Shown: positions 27,225 through 37,026, counted from the stretch's first letter. The stretch is DNA of 64,000 nucleotides from an uncultured Oscillospiraceae bacterium (GCA_949289045.1 CASEMN010000002.1:248001-312000), one strand, 5' to 3'. Program-made: numbers and translations. Notes: generated by a model not told the origin, from the letters alone.

Positions 27225-29196
27225 ACTTTTTAAAAATACTACATACGACGACACCCTTTTTTCTGCGGAGGACAAATCCGCAGTAGAGTCTCGTATTTTC
27301 ATGAAGTCTGTCCGCGGTGCAGAGGTTCCTTATATCACTTGTGCAATCCGTGATAAGGCAATTAAACTTACCCCCGAAGAAGCTGTTCGCCAACTCTATA
27401 TTCATAAACTCATGAACGAATACGGATATGCGGCAAGTCGAATTCAGCTGGAAACTCCGATTCACTTTGGCCGTGAAGTAAAGCGGGCTGATATTGCGAT
27501 CATGGATAAAGATCGCCCGATGGTTCCCTATATCATTGTGGAGTTGAAAAAGCCAAAGCTCACTGATGGCAAGGAGCAACTGAAGTCTTACTGCAATGCT
27601 ACTGGTGCGCCTATCGGTGTCTGGACAAATGGCGAACAGATTTCTTGTTACAACCGAAAAGATCCCAATTTTTTCGAGGAAATCAGCGACATTCCTAAGG
27701 CGACGCAGAAACTTTCAGACATCATCAACGAAAAATTTACCTATGAAGATCTGAAGCGAAAAGACAAAATCAGCACTCAGAAAAAATCTCTCCGAGCTCT
27801 AATTAAGGAGATGGAAGATGAAGTTCTGGCGAGTGCGGGCGTGGATTCCTTTGAAGAAATTTTCAAGCTCATTTTTGCCAAGTTGTATGATGAGTTAATC
27901 TGCGCCAATGACCCCACTGCCTATTTGCAGTTCCGTAACACCGGAGATACCGATTTTGAACTGAAAGAAAAGATACAGGGACTGTTTGATGATGCCAAGA
28001 AGAGATGGGAAGGTATCTTTACGGATGAAAGCAAAATCCTGCTTTCCCCGTCTCACCTTGCAGTCTGTGTTGCTTCTTTGCAGGATATAAAGCTATTTAA
28101 CAACAATCTTGATGTTGTAGATGATGCCTTTGAATACCTGATGAGCAAGGCTCAGAAGGGTGAAAAAGGCCAGTATTTTACACCTCGATATGTCATTGAT
28201 ATGTGTGTAAAAATGATGAATCCTACAACAAAGGACAAGATTATCGACACCGCTTGTGGCAGCTCCGGCTTTACCGTTCATAGCATTTTTAAAGTTTGGA
28301 AAGATATTCGCAGAGAAAAAGGCCTTCCTGAAGGTGACGGATTTACTGCTGCGGAACGAATCCCTGAAGAAACCAATTTTGTTAGGGACAATGTTTTTGC
28401 GATTGATTTTGACGAAAAGACCGTCCGTGTAGCTCGTACCCTTAATTTGATTGCGGGTGACGGTCAGACCAATGTACTTCATCTGAACACACTGGACTAT
28501 TCCCGTTGGGGTGAAACCACCAAGCAGGAAGATTGGATTGATACCTATAACGAAGGTTTTAAGAAACTGAAGAAGCTCCAGCCGTCTGGCGTGAAAGATT
28601 ATAGCCGGTTCCAATTCGATCTCGTGATGGCTAATCCTCCGTTCGCTGGCGATATTAAGGAAAGTACTATCATTTCTCATTATGAGCTTGGCAAAAATCG
28701 TGCCGGCAAATGGCAAAACAAAGTTGGTCGTGATGTACTGTTTATCGAGCGCAATCTGAACTTTTTAAAACCGGGTGGACGTATGGCCATCGTCTTACCA
28801 CAGGGGCGTTTCAACAATTCCAGCGATGAGTACATTCGTGATTTTATTGCCAAACGCTGCCGTATTCTCGCCGTAGTCGGCTTGCACGGTAATGTGTTTA
28901 AGCCCCATACTGGAACCAAGACCTCAGTTCTGTTTGTACAGAAGTGGGACGATGTCTTGTGCCCTGAAAAGGAAGATTACCCTATCTTCTTCGCCACAAT
29001 GCAGAAACCAAGTAAGGACAACTCTGGCGATAAGATTTATGTGAAGGACCCTGTTACCGGAGAAAATGTGCTTGATCACCACGGGCATTTGATCGTTGAC
29101 CACGACTTATATAGTCATGATGGTTTGACTCCAGAAGGCATTGCAGAGGCATTTATTGAGTTTGCAAAGAAAGAGGGCCTAAGTTTTTTTCAATGA
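27211..29196 (+). CDS. Fused nuclease-N6-adenine DNA methyltransferase (BcgI-like RM subunit)
   Basis: A 661-residue protein joining two activities. Residues 1-150 match the HSDR_N/PD-(D/E)xK nuclease fold: D94 in ADIAIMDKD, E111-L-K113 in IIVELKKPK and Q123-x3-Y. Residues about 200-600 are a type I HsdM-like gamma N6-adenine methyltransferase: QYFTPRYVI, motif I DTACGSSGF (346-354) and motif IV NPPF (475-478). With a separate S subunit and no helicase HsdR, this resembles the BcgI-type RM/S arrangement. AGGAGG precedes the ATG at 27211; the longer upstream frame lies inside the XRE gene. It overlaps hsdS by four bases. Confidence 0.82.
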   Translation: MTLNELFKNTTYDDTLFSAEDKSAVESRIFMKSVRGAEVPYITCAIRDKAIKLTPEEAVRQLYIHKLMNEYGYAASRIQLETPIHFGREVKRADIAIMDKDRPMVPYIIVELKKPKLTDGKEQLKSYCNATGAPIGVWTNGEQISCYNRKDPNFFEEISDIPKATQKLSDIINEKFTYEDLKRKDKISTQKKSLRALIKEMEDEVLASAGVDSFEEIFKLIFAKLYDELICANDPTAYLQFRNTGDTDFELKEKIQGLFDDAKKRWEGIFTDESKILLSPSHLAVCVASLQDIKLFNNNLDVVDDAFEYLMSKAQKGEKGQYFTPRYVIDMCVKMMNPTTKDKIIDTACGSSGFTVHSIFKVWKDIRREKGLPEGDGFTAAERIPEETNFVRDNVFAIDFDEKTVRVARTLNLIAGDGQTNVLHLNTLDYSRWGETTKQEDWIDTYNEGFKKLKKLQPSGVKDYSRFQFDLVMANPPFAGDIKESTIISHYELGKNRAGKWQNKVGRDVLFIERNLNFLKPGGRMAIVLPQGRFNNSSDEYIRDFIAKRCRILAVVGLHGNVFKPHTGTKTSVLFVQKWDDVLCPEKEDYPIFFATMQKPSKDNSGDKIYVKDPVTGENVLDHHGHLIVDHDLYSHDGLTPEGIAEAFIEFAKKEGLSFFQ

Positions 29197-30650
29197 GCCC
29201 ATCCGTTGAACCTTTCAACGAGGCCAAATATAAGGATTTGATGGATGGGCTGGATTTCCAGGAAATCAATAAGAGTGAGTTAGAAAATGAATTTACCATT
29301 GGTGCCGAGTATTACGGGAAAAAATATGTTGAAGTTGTTTCTGTGGTAAAAAGGCAAACTAAAACTATTCCTTTGGGAAAAATGTGGGTGTTAGCAACTG
29401 ATGGAGATCATGGTTCACCTGATTATCAAGAAAGCGGCGTGTTGTACCTTTTAAGTGAATGCGTTAAGGAAGGATATATTGAAAAAGCAAAGTGTAGATA
29501 TATTACTGAAGCGAAAAATAGAGAGTTAAAACGATCCTGCTTACATCCTGGAGATATCGTTGTAACTAAAACCGGTGTGTACTTTGGTAAAAGCGCAGTC
29601 ATACCAGAAAGCATACCTGAAGCAAATACAATTGCACATGTGGGTAAAATCACATTAAAATCGCAATATAATCCGTATTATGTGTCCACATTCTTAAATT
29701 GCAAATATGGCTATTATCAATTGCGGAGACGCGGCATAAAAGCGACTCGTCCTGAAATTAAGCTTGTTGAATTCCCGGATATCATAGTTCCGGAGTTTAG
29801 TAAAAAGCTATATTCCGAAATTGAAGCTACTATACGAACAGCTAATAATCTTTTGGATGAAGCTGACAATGCTGGTAACCAGTCTGAACAAATACTAATG
29901 CAGGCTCTGAACATGCCGCAAATTACCGATAAAGCAGTTTCAATAAAAAACTTTTCTGACAGTTTTGCGACAACAGGACGCCTTGATTCCGAATATTATA
30001 AACCGAAATTTGACATTCTTTTTGATACGCTTAGTAAGTTTTCAAACAAACCGCTCGGTGGAGATAATGGAATTACTAACATCAAGAAGTCTATTGAACC
30101 AGGTAGTGATTCATATAAAGATGAGGGTATTCCTTTTGTTCGAGTCAGCGATGTTTCTAAGTATGAAATCACATCGCCAGAAATCTACCTTTCACATGAT
30201 GTCGTCGAAAATGTAGCGGCTCTGTTTCCTAAAAAAGATACGATTCTCTTTTCAAAGGACGGCAGTGTAGGAATTGCATATAAGTTAGAGCGTGACGAGG
30301 ATATTATTACATCTGGTGCATTACTGCATTTAACTGTTAAAAATACGAGTGAAGTACTTCCGGACTATTTGACGCTTGTTCTTAATTCCCCTGTTGTACA
30401 AATGCAAGCAGAGCGAGACTCCAACGGAGCTATTATTCAGCATTGGAAGCCCTCCGAAATTGAAAATGTCATTATCCCCGTATTGGGTATGGACAAGCAG
30501 AGAGAACTCGCAGAGATGGTTCAGAAATCGTTTGCACTTCGCCGTCAATCTAAGCAGCTCCTTGAATATGCAAAGCAGACTGTCGAAATGGCAATTGAGC
30601 AGGGAGAAGATGCTGCACTGGCATGGCTAAAAGATAAGGTGGAACAGTGA
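29193..30650 (+). CDS. Type I-like specificity subunit (HsdS)
   Basis: A 485-residue protein with two target-recognition domains separated by helical spacers, as in HsdS. The first half runs to about residue 240 and ends in a helical SEQILMQALNMPQ; the second ends EMVQKSFALRRQSKQLLEYAKQ. The PGDIVVTKTG and KDTILFSKDGSVGIAY blocks, one in each half, are the usual TRD signatures. It gives the methylase-nuclease its DNA sequence specificity. The ATG overlaps the methylase stop (ATGA), and one base separates it from the next gene. Confidence 0.85.
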   Translation: MSPSVEPFNEAKYKDLMDGLDFQEINKSELENEFTIGAEYYGKKYVEVVSVVKRQTKTIPLGKMWVLATDGDHGSPDYQESGVLYLLSECVKEGYIEKAKCRYITEAKNRELKRSCLHPGDIVVTKTGVYFGKSAVIPESIPEANTIAHVGKITLKSQYNPYYVSTFLNCKYGYYQLRRRGIKATRPEIKLVEFPDIIVPEFSKKLYSEIEATIRTANNLLDEADNAGNQSEQILMQALNMPQITDKAVSIKNFSDSFATTGRLDSEYYKPKFDILFDTLSKFSNKPLGGDNGITNIKKSIEPGSDSYKDEGIPFVRVSDVSKYEITSPEIYLSHDVVENVAALFPKKDTILFSKDGSVGIAYKLERDEDIITSGALLHLTVKNTSEVLPDYLTLVLNSPVVQMQAERDSNGAIIQHWKPSEIENVIIPVLGMDKQRELAEMVQKSFALRRQSKQLLEYAKQTVEMAIEQGEDAALAWLKDKVEQ

Positions 30651-30651
30651 T

Positions 30652-32037
30652 ATGCAGGTGGAAAGAAAATATGAGCAATGGAAAGCAATTACCGAGTCTG
30701 ATTTTGTAACACTATTCATCAAAACATGGTTTACTTTTATTGCAGTTTTAAGGGAATTGAATCCTGATGTTGATGTTTTTACGGAAGATGGTATGCCTCG
30801 AGGAGACAAACCTTTTTTGAATGCTTACAAAGATGGTATTATGCCCTTTGTTCAAAAGAACATCGATACAGACAATTTTGCCCAAGAAGTATTTGCAATG
30901 TATCCTATCAGTATGCGAAAAGTGATGGATATTTTTCCTCAATATTTCTTCCAGACTTTTTTCCAAATCAATCGCGATTTCTCCTATGAGGAGAAGACCA
31001 TTGATCTGGATAAAGATGGTAGTCTAAAGGAGCGATATCAAGCAAATCTACATATTGCCGATAAGCATATTCTGAAATTCTACCTTGGTGTATCCGGTCA
31101 GTTCCGGGCAACAAAGTATAACGAAAGCATAAAAAAAGAAATTGATCTTCGTCCAATTGTTCGTTCCACGGTAGAGAAGCATAGGCATCAAAACCTTATT
31201 ATAAATGAAACGCAATTTATGCGTGACTTTTATGATGTGGTAATGAGTGAGATAACAGGCACACTTCGACATTATATTGATATAACACTCCCGAAGAAGG
31301 GGTTCAACCAAACAGTAGCCGGAAAAGTTAAAGATGCCTGTTTACGATTGGACACAGCACTTCGTCTCAGATTTGAATACAACTACAAATATCCTCACGA
31401 AGTAGATCCGCTGATTGCACCAAACTCTTATGCAATCATTTACCAGATTCCATTTAATGGGTTTAGCCGTTCAGAGCGAGAAAGCATATATAAGTCACAC
31501 CAGGGAGAATATGCCCAGTTAATCGCAACAAAGGCTGTGGATTGGTTTGCTAATTATGTATATGCTCTTAGAAATGCTCTGTTTCATGAAATCATAAGTC
31601 CATTGGATGAAGAGTGGCAAATTATCTTTAAATCTGCATATTTGCTCCTGAAACAGGTTTCTGACATTTGCATTTCTTGTATTTCACAAATAGAAGGATT
31701 TTCACGGACACAGGAAAATGCAGTTTTTGAGTATGCAGAGAAGCATAAAGCGGAGTGCTTCGATCATTTGGCAGATTATGTTGAGATTCTAGATTTTCCG
31801 GAGATGGTATTGTCCGAGTGGAAAATTGAAAAAGGGAAAATCTCATTGCGCGGATGGTTTTCCGCTAAGCTCAAACTTCAGCAAGGAGATGCTGAAGCGG
31901 TAGAAAACGGAACAGGTTCTATCACTACGGAAGACAAGGGATTTGATTTTTCGATTACACTAGGTGATGATTTCAAAATTGCCATAGACAAGGATACTCA
32001 AAAAGAGATTATTGAAATTAAGCTCCAAGGTGCTTAG
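30652..32037 (+). CDS. HEPN-like protein coupled to the RM genes
   Basis: A 461-residue protein of no family I can name. It is mostly helical; residues 295-340 carry R307-N-A-L-F-H312 between two long helices, matching the R-x(4-6)-H motif of HEPN ribonucleases. The last 100 residues look beta-rich. No nucleotide-binding loop and no membrane segment are seen. It starts one base after the S subunit stop, so it is part of the same translational unit and likely part of the defence system, perhaps an RNase effector released when restriction fails. The HEPN call rests on one short motif and helical context. Confidence 0.5.
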   Translation: MQVERKYEQWKAITESDFVTLFIKTWFTFIAVLRELNPDVDVFTEDGMPRGDKPFLNAYKDGIMPFVQKNIDTDNFAQEVFAMYPISMRKVMDIFPQYFFQTFFQINRDFSYEEKTIDLDKDGSLKERYQANLHIADKHILKFYLGVSGQFRATKYNESIKKEIDLRPIVRSTVEKHRHQNLIINETQFMRDFYDVVMSEITGTLRHYIDITLPKKGFNQTVAGKVKDACLRLDTALRLRFEYNYKYPHEVDPLIAPNSYAIIYQIPFNGFSRSERESIYKSHQGEYAQLIATKAVDWFANYVYALRNALFHEIISPLDEEWQIIFKSAYLLLKQVSDICISCISQIEGFSRTQENAVFEYAEKHKAECFDHLADYVEILDFPEMVLSEWKIEKGKISLRGWFSAKLKLQQGDAEAVENGTGSITTEDKGFDFSITLGDDFKIAIDKDTQKEIIEIKLQGA

Positions 32038-32083
32038 TGATTAACAATCTGTCACACTCGTTTTGGAAACCGAATATTTGCAA

Positions 32084-32122
32084 AAAGAGCATCCTGCGTT
32101 CAAATGAAACAGGATGCTCTTT
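32084..32122. terminator. Bidirectional terminator of the defence operon
   Basis: AAAGAGCATCCTG and CAGGATGCTCTTT form a 13-bp stem between the convergent HEPN-like and XRE genes, with A and T runs on both sides. Confidence 0.85.
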
Positions 32123-32139
32123 AAGTGATAGCCTTTAAT

Positions 32140-32994
32140 TTAATTGGATCTTTTCTTCCTATTCTTAGTACTGTGGTACTTTTGCGGCCGAGCTTTTCCT
32201 CTCATATTGTTGGGATTTTTCAGCAGTTTAGACAGGCTCAATATCCGCATAAATGCTGAGAAATCCTCGGACGCAATCTTGTCAAAGGGAATTTGCATCT
32301 GGTCACAGAACTCATGAATCACCCGTTCCTCATTACTGCCCAGCTGCATGGCACGGTCAAACTTTTCCTTGACCTCCGTGAAAGTCGGCTGCGGATCAGC
32401 GGTGGTGCGGTCGGTGACATGGGCCTGACGAATATCCTGAACGATACTGTCCAGATCGTCGTGGATTGTGTGGCTGAAAAAATCACTTTCCTGTACCTGT
32501 CCCAGCTCCAGCGTGCGGACATAAAGGTCGTTATCCCCTGGTGAATGGCTGCGGATCACTTCCTGCCGAGTGGCCTCCAGCACCAGATTCATCTGGGCGA
32601 TCCGCATATCAGCAATCCGGTCAACGAAAATCTCAATATCCGTCATCAGCCGCTGGAAGTTTTCATGCGTGGCAATCTCACACAGCAGCCGGTTGTTGAT
32701 TTTCCCGCTGCTCAATAATGTAACCATATCATCACTCAAATGCAGGGCCTGAAGCTCTGTGTTTGGGTGATTTTTATTTTCCGACAACCCCATCAGGTAA
32801 TCGGTGGACACCCCATAAAATTCCGCCAGCGTAGCGATAGCAAAGGGGCTGATGTCCTTATAATCGTCACTCTCATATTTGCTGAGAGCAGATTTGGAAA
32901 GCCCGGTCTGTTCAGCCAGCTGCTCCAGGGTCAGGCGCTTATCCACCACCCGCAAGTCTTTTAGCCGTTCCGGGATAGACAGTTTTGTGTGCAT
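32140..32994 (-). CDS. XRE-family regulator of the element backbone
   Basis: A 284-residue protein. An N-terminal helix-turn-helix (LTLEQLAEQTGLSKSALSKYESDDYKDISPFAIATLAEFYGVSTDYLMG) is followed by a long helical region and a very basic tail (KARPQKYHSTKNRKKRSN). Such regulators are standard in clostridial Tn4451- and Tn916-like elements, facing away from the mobilization genes. It is divergent from the two small proteins at 33350, so it probably controls the right-hand module. Confidence 0.75.
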   Translation of the reverse strand: MHTKLSIPERLKDLRVVDKRLTLEQLAEQTGLSKSALSKYESDDYKDISPFAIATLAEFYGVSTDYLMGLSENKNHPNTELQALHLSDDMVTLLSSGKINNRLLCEIATHENFQRLMTDIEIFVDRIADMRIAQMNLVLEATRQEVIRSHSPGDNDLYVRTLELGQVQESDFFSHTIHDDLDSIVQDIRQAHVTDRTTADPQPTFTEVKEKFDRAMQLGSNEERVIHEFCDQMQIPFDKIASEDFSAFMRILSLSKLLKNPNNMRGKARPQKYHSTKNRKKRSN

Positions 32995-33349
32995 CTAAAA
33001 TCCCCCTCTCATCAGGAAAATCCTTCCGTTTATGACCATTATACCATGATTCCATAAGCGTGGAAATATGCTGATTTCAAGCCATTTTCCATCGTTTTGG
33101 ACATACGGGAGAGGGCCTGTTTTTCCGGTAAAATGAGTTTTGTCAGGAGACACAGAACTTTGAAAATTGAATGACCGGTCTGCGTGGGATATGCTCCCTG
33201 GGGATGTAGCGCCAAGACTTCCGGCATCTGGCCGGAACGAGCGTACCAACGGGAACAATACGCTGCTGTGAGATTCGGCAGAGGAACGACACCAGAATAG
33301 CCCGGCAACTAACACAAATGAATATCATTCTTTTTAGGAGGTTGATTTT
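32995..33349. other. Divergent regulatory region of the element backbone
   Basis: 355 bases between the XRE regulator and the next plus-strand gene, with no credible coding frame. It holds short inverted repeats such as CCGGCATCTGGCCGG near 33219 and an AGGAGG ribosome site just before 33350. A promoter for each direction is expected, and possibly a small RNA or transfer-related sequence, but I cannot fix exact elements. Confidence 0.4.
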
Positions 33350-33643
33350 ATGAAGTTGAGTATCCGGGAAAAGAAAGTGCTGTATGCCTTTGCCTGTCCC
33401 AATCACCACAACACTGTGACACGGCTGAAATGGCTGACTGCCTTAACCGTTGACCCTCAGGCCAAGCACCGAATGCTGGAGCTGGCCCGGAAGATGGAAA
33501 CGGAGATGGAAGAAAGCTGGTACACCGGCTTTTATCATCAGCTCCGTGCAGAGATGGACGAGTATTACCATGCCAAACACCGCCTGCGTTTGGTAAAGGA
33601 AAACACCGACTATGAGGAGGATCTGTATGACGAAGCTGTCTAA
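33350..33643 (+). CDS. Conserved small element protein 1
   Basis: A 97-residue, highly charged helical protein (MKLSIREKKVLYAFACPNHHNTVTRL...). I know this type only as a hypothetical found in clostridial mobilizable elements next to the relaxase. AGGAGG precedes the ATG. It overlaps the next gene by 17 bases, so the two are cotranslated. Function unknown. Confidence 0.65.
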   Translation: MKLSIREKKVLYAFACPNHHNTVTRLKWLTALTVDPQAKHRMLELARKMETEMEESWYTGFYHQLRAEMDEYYHAKHRLRLVKENTDYEEDLYDEAV

Positions 33644-33932
33644 GTATGAAAAAGAAACCATTATCAACTGGAACGAGGCAGAGGACACCGCCAGTATCTA
33701 CACCTTCAACGCCGATCTGAAGCGCAGGTTGGCCGAGTTCAGCCGCAAGTATCCCCAACTGTGCCGGTTGGAGCGCAGCACCCCGGAGGGCAGCGTGACC
33801 TATGTGATGTACAAGTCCCGCCTGTCCATCCGTCTTGTGCCGCCGTACAGCGAGGAGCGGCTGGCGGCTGCCAGAGAATACGCCAAACAGCACGGATTTC
33901 AGGTCTTGCGGACGGACAAGGAGAGCGCCTGA
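33627..33932 (+). CDS. Conserved small element protein 2
   Basis: A 101-residue protein with a basic, helical N-terminus and a C-terminal EERLAAAREYAKQHGF helix. The start at 33627 is chosen because AGGAGG precedes it; an earlier in-frame ATG at 33612 lies over that ribosome site. Same cluster as the previous gene; probably involved in element maintenance or transfer. No domain recognised. Confidence 0.65.
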   Translation: MTKLSKYEKETIINWNEAEDTASIYTFNADLKRRLAEFSRKYPQLCRLERSTPEGSVTYVMYKSRLSIRLVPPYSEERLAAAREYAKQHGFQVLRTDKESA

Positions 33933-34358
33933 AATCAGATCAATTCATGGGAAAATGGCGGGTCTGCACCCGGTATTTTTGCGGTGAATTGGTATCGTGA
34001 TACCCCTGCACCCCCCTGCCGGAAAATGCGACAAAAGGAGCATTCAGAGCCAGAGGAGCTGACAGAAACCGCACAAGCGGTAAAAGTCGGCTTCTCCGGG
34101 CAGGAGTACAGAGGGCGGCAAGCCCTTTGTGCCAGGGTGCAGGGGCGGCAGCGCACTGCTGGGGTCAAGGGGCAAAGCCCATTGGCGGGTTGAGGGCAGC
34201 CAGCCCCATCGGGTCAAGGGTGAAACGCCTTGCCCAGGGAGAGTTGATGCCTTGCGTCAATTCGTACTGGGTATTACCTGACGCAGAAATCCGCAGGTTT
34301 GGCGGCTTCGCCGCTGCTCCCCTTCGGGAAAAATCAACGGAGAATGGAGGGATGAAAA
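33933..34358. other. Noncoding GC-rich stretch before the relaxase, possible oriT region
   Basis: 426 bases of GC-rich sequence with repeated GGGTCAAGG/GGGCAAAGCCC-type tracts (34160-34230), directly upstream of the relaxase. Plasmid and transposon origins of transfer usually lie here, but I cannot identify a nick site. Short open frames in it show no coding character. Confidence 0.35.
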
Positions 34359-35585
34359 TTGAAACTGACACGGCACAACGGACGCTCCGGCAAGCATGGC
34401 ACCTATAATCCCCGGCACAATGACCGTCGGTTTGATGTTGAGAACAGCGAACACATTGATGCCCAGCGAGCCAAGAAAAATGTGTACTGGGACTGCTACC
34501 GTGGCTTCACTACCCCGGAACTTCGGGAGAACCCGGAACAACCGGATTTCAGCTTTGAAGAGATTGAGCGGATGTATTACTACGAGCATTATTCCGACCA
34601 TGTGGATGCCCAGAATGCCCGGAACGAGAAAACACGACACACCGAGCGCAACCGCACAGTGGAAGATCTTTTGAAAAACAACAAGACCTGCCCGGAGGAA
34701 AGTATCTACCAGATTGGCACCATGGAAGAATCCGTTCCACCGGGTACACTGGCACTCATTGTCAGCGAATTTTATGAGGAGTTTGAACGGCGCTTTGGTT
34801 CCCATATCCACATTCTGGACTGGGCGCTGCATCTGGATGAGGGTACGCCCCACATCCACGAGCGCCATGTGTTTGACTGCAAAAACCGGTATGGGGAGCT
34901 ATGTCCCCAGCAGGAAAAGGCACTGGAAGAACTGGGATTTGAATTGCCTGATCCGAGTAAACCCAAGGGCAAACACAACAACCGCAAGCAGACCTTTGAT
35001 GCAGTATGCCGGACGCTGCTCTTTGACATCAGCCGCAAACATGGGGTGCATCTGGAGCAGGAGCCGTCCTATGGTGGGCGAGCGTATCTGGAGAAGCAGG
35101 ACTATATCCTGATGAAGCAAAAGGAGCAGCTGGCCGCCCAGGAACAGAAGCTGGAGGAGCTGACCCTGAAAATTGAGGATGTAGAAACGCTGGTGGAGGA
35201 AGTTTCGGATATTGCCTATGACAAGGCGGTGGAGGTTGTCACCGATACTGTCCGGCAGGAAACCCACAGGGAGGATCTTCGGCTGGTGGAGGAAACGAAA
35301 AACTGGGTTCTCTCGCCGGAACGGAAAGCGCCGCAAAAAGAGCGTGAGTATGCCGCCGCCCGATTGGATGGGGTGATTTCAAAAATCAAAAACGCCATGC
35401 AGTCTGCCCTGTCAAAAATCCAGAAGAAGCTGATGCAGCCGGAAGTCAAGCAAGCTGGTAAACAGCAGATTCAGGAAAAGGCCAAGGAATCCATTCTTGC
35501 TTTCCTGAAAAAAGCCAAGCAGGACAGCGCACAGAGAGAATCTAACCGGAAAAAGCAGCAGGAAAAACAGGATATGGAGCTTTAA
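34359..35585 (+). CDS. MobV/Pre-type relaxase
   Basis: A 408-residue mobilization protein. The metal-binding motif H158-L-D-E-G-T-P-H165-I-H167 fits HxDExxPHxH of MobV/Pre relaxases, which nick the transfer origin and lead the strand during conjugal mobilization. Residues about 250-300 form a coiled coil (QKEQLAAQEQKLEELTLKIE) and the C-terminus is strongly basic. The start is TTG, with GGAGG eight bases upstream. No secretion apparatus is encoded, so it would need a helper element. Confidence 0.8.
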   Translation: MKLTRHNGRSGKHGTYNPRHNDRRFDVENSEHIDAQRAKKNVYWDCYRGFTTPELRENPEQPDFSFEEIERMYYYEHYSDHVDAQNARNEKTRHTERNRTVEDLLKNNKTCPEESIYQIGTMEESVPPGTLALIVSEFYEEFERRFGSHIHILDWALHLDEGTPHIHERHVFDCKNRYGELCPQQEKALEELGFELPDPSKPKGKHNNRKQTFDAVCRTLLFDISRKHGVHLEQEPSYGGRAYLEKQDYILMKQKEQLAAQEQKLEELTLKIEDVETLVEEVSDIAYDKAVEVVTDTVRQETHREDLRLVEETKNWVLSPERKAPQKEREYAAARLDGVISKIKNAMQSALSKIQKKLMQPEVKQAGKQQIQEKAKESILAFLKKAKQDSAQRESNRKKQQEKQDMEL

Positions 35586-35640
35586 AGCATTTGATTTTGC
35601 GAATAAATCAGATACTTTTCCTTTGAGGAGGTGAGAAACA

Positions 35641-37026
35641 TTGAACAGCGAATCGCAGAGTTTCGTGCCTGCTACTCGGCAGGCTGAAAGTGAGGACTTG
35701 ACCGTTGATGAGGTGCGGGAAAATCTCTCCGTCACTGAGAAAGGACAACCGGCCAACACCATTGGAAATTGCCGCACAGTGTTTTGCCAAGACCCGCTTT
35801 TGCGGGGCGCAATCCGGCTGAATCTGCTGACCGACCGTGTGGACATTGTGCGGGATCTGGGCTGGCGTAGAAGCACCAGCGCCTTGACCGATACCGATGT
35901 CAAATATCTGCTCCTTTACTTTGAGCAGAACTATGGCCTGACCAACGAAAAGAAGCTGATGGCAGCGCTCTCCATCGTGGCAAACGAAAACTGCTATCAC
36001 CCCATTCAGGATGTGCTGAACAGTCTGGTGTGGGACGGCAAGCCCCGGATACGTTCCTGTCTGCATCACTTTTTAGGGGCTGACGAGAGCGACTATGTGG
36101 AAGAAATGCTCAAGCACTTCCTGCTGGGAGCCATCCGCCGGGTGTTCCATCCCGGTTCTAAGTATGAGGAGCTGCTCTGTCTGGTGGGCGGTCAGGGAGC
36201 TGGAAAGTCCACCTTCTTTCGCTTTCTGGCGATACAGGATGAGTGGTTCTCCGATGACCTGAAAAAGCTGGACGATGATAAGGTGTTTGCCAAACTGCAA
36301 GGCCACTGGATCATCGAGATGTCGGAGATGCTGGCCACCAGCAACGCCAAGAGTATCGAGGAAATCCGCTCCTTTATCAGCCGACAAAAAGAAACCTACC
36401 GTACCCCCTATGAGACCCAGCCCAAAGACCGTCTGCGGCAGTGTGTGTTCGGTGGTTCCTCCAACACGCTGGACTTTCTGCCCCTTGACCGGGCCGGAAA
36501 TCGTCGGTTCCTGCCGGTGATGATTTATCCTGAGAAAGCAGAGGTTCACATTTTGGAGGACGAAGCTGCTTCCAGGGAATATCTGTTGCAGGTGTGGGCC
36601 GAGGCTATGACCATTTACCGCAGCGGCGAGTATTCCATGAAGTTTTCAAAGGAGATTCATAAGCAGCTGGTGGAGGTTCAAAAGGACTTCATGCCAGAGG
36701 ACACCGAGGCCGGGCAGATTCAGGGCTTTCTGGAACACTACACCAGTAATGTAGTCTGCTCCAAACAACTGTTCAAGGAAGCGTTGGGACACGCCTTTGA
36801 GGAGCCGAAGCGGTGGCAGCTGCACAACATCAACGAGATCATGAACACAGTTGTGGCAGGCTGGAAGCCTTTCTCTAATCCCCGGATGTTTGCGGGCTAT
36901 GGGCGGCAGCGAGGCTGGGAACGGGAGATTTCCGGCAACGAACTGCCCGACAACGAAGGTGGATTTGTGGAGCTGAGCGAGGAAGAAGTCCGTCAGCTGG
37001 AGCTGCCAAAGGAGTGGATTGGCTGA
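35641..37026 (+). CDS. VapE-like P-loop helicase/primase
   Basis: A 461-residue protein with a virulence-associated-E type ATPase core: Walker A GGQGAGKSTFFRF (183-195), Walker B region HWIIEMSEM, then an arginine finger-like SRQKETYRTPYE and FGGSSNTLDFLPLDRAGNRRF. Such proteins act in replication of mobile islands. The start is TTG preceded by AGGAGGTGAG. It follows the relaxase by 55 bases. Confidence 0.82.
   Translation: MNSESQSFVPATRQAESEDLTVDEVRENLSVTEKGQPANTIGNCRTVFCQDPLLRGAIRLNLLTDRVDIVRDLGWRRSTSALTDTDVKYLLLYFEQNYGLTNEKKLMAALSIVANENCYHPIQDVLNSLVWDGKPRIRSCLHHFLGADESDYVEEMLKHFLLGAIRRVFHPGSKYEELLCLVGGQGAGKSTFFRFLAIQDEWFSDDLKKLDDDKVFAKLQGHWIIEMSEMLATSNAKSIEEIRSFISRQKETYRTPYETQPKDRLRQCVFGGSSNTLDFLPLDRAGNRRFLPVMIYPEKAEVHILEDEAASREYLLQVWAEAMTIYRSGEYSMKFSKEIHKQLVEVQKDFMPEDTEAGQIQGFLEHYTSNVVCSKQLFKEALGHAFEEPKRWQLHNINEIMNTVVAGWKPFSNPRMFAGYGRQRGWEREISGNELPDNEGGFVELSEEEVRQLELPKEWIG

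Noticed and set aside
27211..30650. A classical type I restriction system
   Set aside because: No HsdR helicase is present in the element; the nuclease motif is fused to the methylase, so a BcgI-like RM/S system is a better reading.
33348..33893. A 181-codon minus-strand frame over the two small element proteins
   Set aside because: The plus-strand genes have AGGAGG sites and overlap like an operon; the minus frame is their shadow.
33984..34193. A 69-codon frame upstream of the relaxase
   Set aside because: Its composition follows the GC-rich repeats, and no ribosome site or recognisable domain is seen.
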